Assembly: GCA_029204225.1 (NCBI GenBank) | Contig: CM055099.1 | Location: 40,967,631 to 41,031,630 of the forward strand | Length of the DNA: 64,000 nt | Reading direction: 5' to 3' | DNA from: Diphasiastrum complanatum | Taxonomy: Eukaryota > Streptophyta > Lycopodiopsida > Lycopodiales > Lycopodiaceae | Part shown: one piece after another, positions 26,201 through 38,200 of the stretch | How the letters are laid out: each line of letters begins with the position of its first letter | Position numbering within the stretch: the first letter of the stretch is position 1 | Notes under the pieces: model-generated | Databases searched by the model: none | What the model was told of the DNA's origin: nothing | What the model saw: only the letters and a program-made list of their open reading frames with translations | Translations under genes and position numbers: made by a program

Positions 26201-29200
26201 TGGAACCGTGATGCGAACAAATTCACGTGGAACCCTGTCCACGATGGACAGACCCCAGCGGAATCCTTGTCCGCGGATTTCTGCCACCTGTCCGCCACAT
26301 GGCAGCTTGCGGAAGGTCCAAAGTCTTTTTTATTTTTTACATCAAAAACTCAAAAAACAGCAACTAGAAGCCTAAGAATATCGTCAAAAGATCAAGTAAC
26401 TTTACCATAAAACCTTTTCGGATCAACACACCTGCTTTCGGCATACAATGGCTCTGATACCATATGTTAGACTCTCTCTTACAGCATACCTCCAGGTGCC
26501 GGTTAACCACAAGAGACCGAAACTTTTCCGAAAATTTTATAAATGGAAATGATATTTTACCATAGGTTACTTTGCAGCCCACCGTTGCTACATCTTCATG
26601 TGAAGCAGAATATAGAGCTACATTTCCAGCCACTACGGAGTGTTTATGGCTGAGACAATTACTTGTCGATATGAAGCATGGCCAGCCCTCAGCTACTATC
26701 CTTTTTACTAATAGTCAAAGTGCTCTAGCTATTGCAAGAAATCCAGTCTTTCATGCAAGGACAAAGCATATCGAGATCCACTATCACTTTGTTCGGGAGA
26801 AGCTTCATAATGGCAACATTACACTTGAATATTGTCCCACAAAGGATAATATTGCGGATGTGTTCACTAAGGCATTACCTAGAGTTAAATTTGAAGCTTT
26901 TTGTCATGCTTTAAATTTAGGGCTCCTTGCTGATTTTCTTACTTAGTGGATACATGTCATTTTCATTTAAGGAGGGTGTTAGATTTTATAAATGGAAATG
27001 ATATTTTACCATAGGTTACTTTGACCCAAAAGGTCGAGAGTTGTGTAACCACGGTCATTTATTATATTAGGCCTACTAAACTTAGAGTTAGCTAAGTTAG
27101 CATGAAATTAACTTGGTAGGGACTCATGGGTCCACTAGGCCTAATTTTGACATTAAGTACCCCAACTTGACATATTGGAGGTACCTTATTCTTTCTATGT
27201 AACTTATAGAAAGTTGGATAGTCAATAGTCAAGTAGTTGGATAGCCAATAGTCATGAAGTTAGATAGTCATCTTGGACTATATATATGTGTGCATCCCAT
27301 TTGTATGAGACAATTTTGTAAGCAATACTGACTATTCTCCTTGGCTGTCCACGAGGGTCTACAAGAGGGTTTCTAGCCATCTCTCTCTTTGTGTGAATGA
27401 ATAGTTAAGATTCTGGATCCTTAGGCTTCTATTTCCTACATGGTATCAGAGCCTTTGCAGGAGGGCGCCCAATAAGAAGCTATCTTCTTCCCCTTTTGGT
27501 TGCAGAAAATCATCATGCTGCTGATTTTTGCAGGAGAAGAATCTGTTCATCTTCTTATAGCTTTTTTGCAGGAAATTGCAGGGCACCTTCACCTATTTGA
27601 GAACTAGCAGTAGGTGCATGTGAACTTGACTCAATTACATGCTGAAAATTTCAGATTTACTTCTTAAATGAAGACACATGTGTTTTGGACACATTTGGTT
27701 GTTGCAGACTTTGTAGGACAGCAAAGCAGATCATTTCTATGAAGGGAAGACTCGTGCCTCTACTAAATCAATAGAATCTGCTGATTTTTCTGATTCTGCT
27801 CTTATTTCTATTGAGGATGGTGCAGTAGAACCTGTTTTTTATGAGCAGACCACAGGAGTAAAATGTTGGGAGGATGCGATGCAAGAGGAGTACAACTCAC
27901 TCACGAAGAACCACACTTGGGTTCTTGTTGATCTTTCACATGGGGGCTGGAATCTTCATCTCTCAACAACGATACATTGAGCAGATGTTGAAACAATCTT
28001 CTTTTTTCAAGTCACCGCAAGTTGATGCATGCGATGGATGCATTAGTGAAAAGTTTCATGCGAAACCTTTTCAATTTGATGTTTCAACAAAGGCTGAAAA
28101 ATTCAAGCACTCTTTGGAACTATTTTGTACTAATCGAGGAGGAAGTCTCATCTACCTATGCAACTCAAGACCGGACATTTCTTTTAGTGTCTCCCTCATG
28201 AGTCAATTTATGCATGCTCCGTTGACATCACATTGGAAAGCTTTGAAGAGGATCTTTAGATATCTTCAAGGAACTAAGACACTTGGACCGTTTTATCCTT
28301 CTTGTGATAAGCATGCTTGGCTGGTTTTAGTGACTCGGATTGGGGTGGAGATCAAGACACTAGACGCTCTACAAGTGGGTATTGTTTTTTCTTGGAAATT
28401 CTGCAGTCTCTTGGTTAAGTAAAAAGCAGCCCACCGTTGCTACATCTTCATGTGAAGCAAAATATAGAGCTACATTTTCAGCCACTACGGAGTGTTTATG
28501 GCTGCGACAATTACTTGTCGATATGAAGCATGGCCAGCCCTCAACTACTATCCTTTTTACTGATAGTCAAAGTGCTATAGCTATTGCAAGAAATCCAGTC
28601 TTTCATGCCAGGACAAAGCATATCGAGATCCACTATCACTTTGTTCGGGAGAAGCTTCATAATGGCGACATTACACTTGAATATTGTCCCACAGAGGATA
28701 ATATTGCGGATGTGTTCACTAAGGCATTACCTAGAGTTAAATTTAAAGCTTTTTGTCATGCTTTGAATTTAAGGCTACTTGCTGATTTTCTTACTTAGTG
28801 GATACATGTCATTTTCATTTAAGGAGGGTGTTAGATTTTATAAATGGAAATGATATTTTACCATAGGTTACTTTGACCCAAAAGGTGGAGAGTTATGTAA
28901 CCATGGTCATTTATTATATTAGGCCTACTAAACGTAGAGTTAGCTAAGTTAGTATGAAATTAACTTGGTAGGGACTCATGGGTCCATTAGGCCTAATTGT
29001 GACATTAAGTACCCCAACTTGACATATTGGAGGTACCTTATTCTTTCTATGTAGCTTATAGAAAGTTGGATAGTCAATAGTCAAGTAGTTGGAAAGCCAA
29101 TAGTCAAGTGGTTGGATAGCCAATAGTCATGAAGTTAGATAGTCATCTTGGACTATATATATGTGTGCATCCCATTTGTATGAGACACTTTTGTAAGCAA

Positions 29201-32200
29201 TACTGACTATTCTCCTTGGCTGTCCACGAGGGTCTACAAGAGGGTTTCTAGCCATCTCTCTCTTTCTTTTGAGAATGCTTTGTGTGATTGAATAGTTAAG
29301 ATTCTGGATCCTTTGGCTTCTATTTCCTACACGCACCCTGACTCACAAAGGACACTTGACTTAATAAAAAAGGACTTTTATTGGCCAAACTTAAAAAGTC
29401 AAGTGGACGCATATGTTCGCAAATGTGGACAATGTCAGGTTAATAAAGTTGAAAGACTTAAGGCAGCTGGTTTATTGGTGCCCTTGGAAATTCCTAAAAG
29501 AAAGTGGGAAAGTATTTCCATGGACTTTGTGGTTGGACTCCCTCGGACGAGGAAGCAAAATGATGCTATTTGGGTTATAGTTCACAGGCTAACCAAAATG
29601 GTGCAATTCATTCCAACCAAGCAAATTGCCAAAGCTTCTGAACTTGCTCAGCTTTTCGTTGAAAAGTTGTTCAGGTTGTTTGGTTTGCCGAATGACATTG
29701 TTAGTGATCGAGATCCTAAGTTCACTGGCAAATTCTGGCAAGCAGTCTTTGAGAAATTAGAGACCACATTAAGTCTAGGGTCTTCAGATCATCCTGAATC
29801 GGATGGTCACGCAGAGAGGACGAACCAGTCTATGGAAGACGTGCAAGCACTCAGCGATGGGTTTTAGTCCATTTTCTCTGATGTATGGTTTCTAGCATAG
29901 GGCTCCCATTTCTGTTGGCCTCAAGCAGCAGTAGATTTCCTACATGATATGCAAGAAATGTTGCTTCTTGCTCGCGATGATGTAAAAACGGCTCAGGATA
30001 GAGCCCAGTTTTATGCCAATCAAAAGCGACAACCGAGGGTCTATGAGGAGGGGGCTTGGGTATATCTTAGAATCCCAGAAGACTCTAAGGTATTAAAGAC
30101 TGGAAAATGTCCTAAGTTATCACCTCGTTATGTTGGGCCATTCCGTATGGTAAGGACACTCCATTGGAATGCCTATCAACTAGAACTTCCTCAAGGTGTT
30201 AAGGTTCATCCAGTTTTCACATTAGTCGTTTAAAGGAACGACTTGGTGGAAAGGATGACTTGATTCTTTGGGAGGACCTAGTTCAACTTGAGGACCTGAC
30301 AACCTTTGTACCTACAGAACCACAGGCCATTGTTGATGTACGTCAACGTGGGCTCAGAAACCGGCAGGTAACTGAGTACTTGGTTCGTTGGAAAGGACGC
30401 TCCAAAGATGATGATATTTGGGAAAAGGAACGTGAGCTTAGACTAAGGTTCCCAGATTTTCTTCCTTAAATAAGGAATTTTTTAAGAAGGGAATGTTAGG
30501 GACCAAAATTCCCTTGGGTCCCAAACCTAAACTTGAGACTGGACGATGACTGGGCCTGTTGACTCGACCGGTGACTCGTGAACCTGCATGGTTGCCACGT
30601 GTCGTGATCTAGGACGCGCGCATGGCTTGGAGTCTCCCACCTTGGAGGTATACAAGAAAGGGAGGACTCATTTGCCATCCATTCTATCTACCTAGGAGGT
30701 GGTGGAAGGAGAGCGGTGTGCACGGTTAGGATGAGTGCTAACTTGAGGCAAGAGATGGCTGAGAGCCTAGGCAGTGGTATGGGACACTGTCTAGAATGGA
30801 TGTCGGATCTTGCTTGTTATGGTAACAGGCCAGGGCACGGAGGGTGGACCCAGATTAGGCCCTATGGCGGGGTGGAACGTGAATCGTTCGGTCTCTTGTA
30901 GTTAACCAGCACCTGGAGGTATGCGATAAGAGAGAGTCTAACACAACAACTCTTGGGGCAGCTATGGGAGTTGTTAAGAAGAGACCACACTCGTGCCCTA
31001 GAGTTAGGTCACAATCATATGCAGCTACACAAAAATGGGTGGGCAGATATTGGCAGAGCATAGTGCCTGTAAGGTGCCAACGGACACACCATGAGGCAAC
31101 CTCCAGACTTACACGCCAACCTTTTTACAATGCCTACCCCCTTAGTTGACACCACCATCTTCCGTGACATGATGAGGGAGGTTGTAGCTTGTGATGCCAT
31201 TCTGAGACCGTGCATCTTCTTCCTTGGTCCTTATCCTATAAGGATACAAGGATACAGGGAAGATTCCAGGGAGAAGTTCTACGCCATGGTCAAATCCCCT
31301 AGAGGGGGGAAGACCCTCTAGTAGTTGGTCAGGAAAACCATCACTAATCTCATGTCTGTGTTTTCTAAAGGCCTCACCGTTCGAGTTTTCCTCCCTTAGA
31401 TTATTGGTCATTAGTGGAAGTTGCATGTTATAATTGCATAGGTTGCATTCTACATGGTAACCAAAATCTTTTAACAAGCATAAGTAAGAATCGCAATCCA
31501 CATCATTCATGCATTCAACCATTTACATAACAAAAATCAAGTACGAAGCAAAAGTATCAACATTTTTATTAAGTTCTATTAAAGAGTCATTGTGCATAAA
31601 AGATAAACTACGAGTCTTATAGTCTTTCCTCATGACTCATTATTATGTACATGAAACCATTCTTTCCCAATTATTACATCTACTTTGTCCAAATTCATAA
31701 TATAAAAGTCTAATTTATCCTTATAGGCTTGAATTTGCAAAGATAGACGTGGAACTATCTGGCACAGATTTGGCTTTTTGCACATGTGGCTAGCTTCACC
31801 ACATAATGGTGGTCGCTTTGCTTTGTTTCCACCTTTAGCTTATGCTTCTTGGTTTCCAAGGGGAGGCTCGAACTTGGGACCAATGAAACTTTGGATGCCA
31901 AGCTAACCAACTCAACCAACCCCCTTGGGGGCACCTTTAGCTTATGAAACAATTTAGAGTTAATAGAATTGTGTGTAGAACCATGATCAAACAAAACTGT
32001 TATGGCTTGGCCACCTACGCTCCCCTTCATCCAAATTAGGTAGTGTGGGCCAAAAACCACCGTATTGATTTTTAAAACAGCAATACTTTCAAACTGAACT
32101 ATCAACAAAGGACAAATCCATGCTAGAAATGTTAAGAGTTACCTAGCGTCATAAATGAAGTTTCTTTAACATTTTTTGTTTTCTTTGGGCATTCCTTTGC

Positions 32201-35200
32201 GACATGTCCTGGTGTTGCGAATTTGGTGGTACACCGTGTATAAACACTATGTATATAGATCTGACAGATCTTACATAAGAAGAATTAGTGTGAGGCTCTG
32301 GCACCCTGCGTGTGCAACCCAGTGATCACATTAGTGTTTCATTCATTAGTTAGAAATAATTTTTTAGTAGTACATATGGTATGATGAGGGATGCCATATG
32401 CTCCACCTCCATGTTATTCTCCAGATCTGTGTCTCATCCCATCATCTCCTTGAAAAAACATGCCAAACATTGTGTGCTACTTCGACATAAAAAAGCTGCC
32501 TATATGGAAGCCAAAAATAAGAGACTCATTGACCTCTTGTATATAGCTCATCCTCACACTCTTTTGGGTGTGAATTCCTCCGACGTGCTCCCCCTCCACT
32601 TTTGAGTGATTCATACATTTGGGCTCTATATGCCTTGTACATTACCTATAACTATCCCATTACCATTTCTCCTAAACTGTCTAAGCTCTCCGTTTCCACA
32701 CCACAAATGGATGTGAAGCCATCGATAGGCTGGAATGTAATCATGAGAAAATTAGTCCTAAGGCATAGAGTTGAGTGGCAACAATAATGATCCGTGGTAG
32801 AGAATAATCGATGATGCACAAAAGGTATAATGTGGGGGCTGTGAGGTATGGGAGACAGGTGGTCAAGAAAACACAGCCCAGATGGAATGTGAGAGGAGAA
32901 TAGGATCAACATCTACATCATGTACATGAACTTGGCGGCAAGCTGTCTGGGCATTAAAATTGCCCAAAAGTAAAACATGTCCCTACTCTGAAAAAGAGAT
33001 GATATCTGCTGAAAATTTTGAATGAGGAGAGATGCCCAGTGCTCTCTACAAACAAGGAAGTGGAAAGGAGCAGACAAAGGGATAGAAAGTTGCAGCAGCT
33101 CATTTATTTTTTTGCGTATTTGTATCTAAAACAGATCATTCTTGATGTGCCGTGGCAATTGTCATGATTCTCAATTAGGAATTCTTTTGGTTACACATGC
33201 CTTCAGTTTCATCTAGTGATTAACTTATTCTGAGCATACCTGAATCAGAGAGTCGCTTTGCTTCATCAACTGCCCACTTGCAAAACCCCTCTTTATCACC
33301 TTCGACAAATCTTTCAAGAAGACCCTTTAACTTCTGAATAAGAACTTCCTCTCTCTCTTTTTGAATACCCTGCAAAATCAAGAAACCTTTTTTAATCATG
33401 CAAAGCTTGGAAAAAAGTGAGATCAACTTTGGGCATGTCATTAAAGCCTTACTTCATAAAAGGATAGCAAATAATGGTCAACAAAATCTAAAAGTTTGTG
33501 AACCTATTGTGCTTTTGATAGAATAGCATTTTGATATAATAGCATTTCCAAAATTGCAAACAATTTCTCACAAAATTCCAATCACTTACTGCTTCAAAAA
33601 TTGAAATCACCAACTTCATAAATCAAGGATGGTAACAGGAGTAATTTATAAGTTTTCAAAAAAGTGTCAATAAGCATGATTGCCAGCAACAGCAATATAC
33701 CTTGAGCTTCTCCTGCATCAGCTTTACATCTACCTGATCTCCTTCACCAAATGCTTCGATTGAAGCCATTGAAGCCATTGCTAACTGTCCCACGTAATCC
33801 TCAAACAAATCACTACCAAAGAGCATTCCAAAAACAGCTGCTGGATCAAGCATAGACTCCCTGTTTACAACCAAAGCCCTTTTCTGATTGATATTTTTTC
33901 AACCATCACAGGATAGAATAAAAGCTTATTTTTACATCACTACAAAATGTCATATTGACTAGAACTCGGCCATAAAAGCTTTTGAAATGGCAAATTTGCA
34001 CCTCTTAAGACCAGTATTTTGTAAATCATACCAAGTAGCAAGAGATGGCAGAGATCTTGATAGAAAGAGGAGAATCAATGAACATGCGACTTCATGAATT
34101 TTACTGCTGGACATACATAATTACAAATGTGTTGAACTCTCCCATCTCCTGCAAATTACTGAGCTAGCCCTCTTACACCGAACTTCTTAAATCGTATTAA
34201 TTGTTGAGGCCATCAAATATGAAAACACAGAGTTTTGAAGTAGGAATGGCAATTAGTCGTTACGTCTGTAGTTCAAAGCAACTAAATTCAAACATGGTTT
34301 AGAGAAAACCAACCAAGCTAGGTTACAAAATAGATTTAGATCTTTAAATAGATTACTTCTAAATATCAACTGCCATCAGCCAAAACTTGAAACAATCATC
34401 CTAAATGCTCAATAGGCAGTTGCTATCTTTGTTTTCACAATCTGAATCTAGATTGAGTGACTATGATGATCAACGGAGGACAGAAATGGCATCCATGAAT
34501 CTACATACTTGCAGTCATGAGCACTGCATACTTACAACAGCAATTCTGCGAGTTTGAAGCAAACTGATCCACTATTTCACCATAGGTACACCAATACGAT
34601 ATTAGCAGTGACATGATCTGTTTGCCCTTCTGATTAATTGCCATATGCTATCCTAGTAAGTGATTCTGAAAGGAATCCTTGTGTAATAAAGTAATTGAAG
34701 TCTGTAGCCAAGCTGAAGAACATCAATGAATGATCCTTCAACAAGTGCTATCACTGGAACTACATGCATAGTGTACTCGAAAAATCAATAAGCCTTCTGA
34801 ATCGGCCCACTCACGGTATGGTGGTGTAGAGAGCTTGGGTTGAACTTGCCTAGTGGTTCATTTCCCTGCCCAAACATGAGCAGATCCCTGGCCAAAGGCC
34901 TTTCTAGAAAAATATAAATGCCTTTTGAGTTGGAAAGAAGTTATTTGATTAAGAGACCAAATAAAAACAAAGAAATTAAAGTATATAGAATCTAGATACA
35001 TAAAACATTTATCTACACGTAATATAAAATCATCGAGTGTTGAGAATGTTTACATCATAGGTCCCGCGGTACTGGGTACCGCGGATCCCGGTACCGCCGG
35101 ACCGTACTCGTACCGCGGTACCATGATGGTACCGCGGTACCACAATATAATAATATTTTTATTATTTAATATTTTTTTAAATTTTTTTTTACCTAAACCT

Positions 35201-38200
35201 ACCCGCCCCCCTCGCATTTCCTCTGAAATTTTTTTGCGCCCTCTCCGCCCTGCCATCGCTGCTGGTTTTTCCTGCCTGCCTTTGATTCCTTGCGTCGCCC
35301 ATCGCCCACACAACGCCCTGCCTTGCATCTGATTTGCTTTGCCCTGCATTAGCCCATATTCAGCGTCTCTCCAACAGTGAACCCTGCTGTTTTTTTTCCA
35401 GCAATCCATCCCTCATTTCATCTGCAATGGTGCAATCCGACCTTTCCGGTCTGTGGGACGAGGTAGACATTGTCAGGCGGGTTGCCGACAAGGCCAACAA
35501 GACCGGTCAGAAGATCGTGCGCTGCCGATACTGTCTCGTCGAGTTTGCTGCATCCCTCACTCGCCTTAAAGGCCACCTGCTAGGTGCACGCGCCAAAAAT
35601 GGTGCCACCTTGCATGATGCCCCTTGTGGCAGCATGACCGTCCCCGACAGGCAGCGACTACTGGACACCTACGGGCCGCGGCTCGTGGCAGGGGAGAACA
35701 CCATTTCGAAGGGCATTCTCCGATTTTGCACCGCTCCTTATGTGGCTGACCCAGAGTTGCTGCCTGCTTGGCTGGCACGCACGAGGAGAGGGAGTGCATC
35801 CTCCTCCGATCCCTTTGCCCCTCAGACAGTTCTGCCTCATGCACCCCCATCTGCTCAGATTCCGGTGGATCCCGTCCCATCGCGTCCGCCAGTTGCCACT
35901 GCGGTTCCACCACCACCCATTGTTGCTCGCACTCCACCACTCTACGACTTTCTCATGGACTCTCCGCCACCCGAGCAGGCCCAGGATGGTACTGGGCAGG
36001 CCTTCGAGGATGTGGAAGAGATCCTTTCTTCCTTCCCTTCCCATCCGGATGACCTCCTCAACCAACAGTTTTCGTACCCCATGCCAGATGTTGCCCCTCC
36101 ACCAGTGCACCCCACCTATGCTGTTGCACCCATCCCTGCCAGTGCATCCCACTCTCCCCATTCCACGTCTACAGCCGATGCATCCACCAGTGCCTAGCCT
36201 GTCGCGTCATCGCCCATTCCCGTCACGGTTGGTGCACCGTGCTGGAGGTCCACCACCCGTCGCCCACCAGGGAGAGCCCTTGTGCAGCAGACCATTCGCG
36301 GCGCGCATCAACCGCACATGGACAGAGAGGCCACACAGGTCGTGGCCAGTCTGATTTACGAGCTGAACCTGCCCTTTGCCATCACCGACTCTGAGCCCTT
36401 CAGAAGGGCCTTCCGCCTTGCACAGTCTGTCAGCCCTAGCTGGAGAGTCCCTAGTTCAGAGGTTGTCCGCACACACATGCTAAGGGATAGGGTCGAGTCC
36501 TTGTCTAGAGAGATGGAGCCTCTACGTCGGCACTGGGCCACTTACGGTTGCAGCATCATGTCCGATGGCTGGACTGATGTCAGGAGGAGGCCGATCCTCA
36601 ACATACTGGTCTCCAGCTGCATGGGCACACAGTTTTTGAGGGCAATGGATTGCAGCAGGGGGGGGAGAGTCATATCTGTAGAGTTCATGTTTGATGTCAT
36701 CAAGTCTTCCATCCTAGCCATAGGCCCACAGCATGTCGTCACAATGGTGACGGACAATGCCACGAACTGCATTCAGATGGGTGTACTGCTAGAGGCCGAG
36801 TTCCCTCATATTGTTCATACCCCCTGTGCAGCCCACGGCATAGACCTTCTGATGGGGGACATTGGAGCACTTCCCTGGGTTAGAGCCATCGTCCGGGAGG
36901 CCCTCTTCCTGGTGACTTTTATCACCAGAAAGAGGCGTGTTCTTGCCATGTTCCGGGTGTTCAGCCATCTGGACCTCCGTAAGCCAGCCCCCACACGCTT
37001 TGCATTCGACTTGGTGGTCATCGACCGTTTGATCAGGTGTAGGGCGCAACTTCTACAGATGGTTGCCAATGATCTTTGGCGTGCCAGTACGTTTCAGCAC
37101 ACTGAGGATGGGGAGCACTTTTCTTCCACGGTGAGGGGAGACCAGTTCTGGAGGGATGCACAGATATTGTCAAGATTGCTTCGACCACTCTACATTGTGC
37201 TCCGCATGGCTGACAGCGAGGGGTCGACACTTGGACTGGTGTATGAGCTCATGGACCGGATTGGACAGTTCCTGCAACTGCCCATCTTGCAGCCAGAGAG
37301 GTAAGCGGTACAGTGTTGCAATTGACCTTTATCTTTTGAGTACTTGCTAGTTTGTTTTTCTGTCAATGTTAAGGCTTTTCGTAATGCCCTAAACCACATG
37401 CCCCTCACCTGCAGGATGACAGAGCTGAAGTTCATATGGGAGACGCGGTGGAACTACTTCCACAGGAGTATCCACAGCGTTGCACACATGCTGCTTCCTC
37501 TCTCCGACACAGATCGCAGACAGGGAGCTCGAGGCCGATTGGCTTCAGTACATTCACAGGGTGGGTCCACACATAGGTTTGGATCCTATCAGGCTCATGG
37601 AGGAGCTCGCTGCATTTCGTTTCGGCATGGGCACATTCGGCCACCTGGCTGCCCAGGATCCAGAGAGGAGGCAGCTACCCATTACCTGGTGGACCATGTT
37701 CGGTAGCACATACCCATCTATACAGCGTCTTGCACTGCGTGTCCTTTCTCAGGTATGCATCTCATTTTATCCTCCATTTTTGTGTTTCGTTGAAGTTCCA
37801 CCTCTGCCACAATGTGCTGAAGTATTTCAATGCACGCACCACAGGACTGTGCTGCCTCCGTGTGTGAGCGTAATTGGAGCACATGGGCACTCATTCACAC
37901 GAGGAGAAGAAACCGGTTGTCAGTGAGTCAGTTGGAGCGGTTGGTGTTCTGTAGCACCAATGCACGTCTCGCCAGGAGGCTTCCGACCATTACAAGCGCA
38001 TTGCAGGTGATAAGCTAATCTTTCATAGCATGCTGGTTGACTCCTGGTATGTTGGTATCATTTCTTGATGAAGTTGTCTCTCTGACATGCAAATTTTAAA
38101 ACTTGCAGATGAAGATATCCGATTTGGAGCGCCAGGTTGACTTGCCTACGGACAGCACCCATCCCATGCCTGCAGATGACCTGGGCACACAGTTGATGGC

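Noticed and set aside
25942-26298. 118-codon minus-strand frame
   Set aside because: Sits in the untranslated leader between primer site and gag; no family match.
35566-36161. Long minus-strand open frames opposite the hAT transposase
   Set aside because: High GC makes antisense frames long by chance; the plus frame has BED and DUF659 motifs and splice sites.
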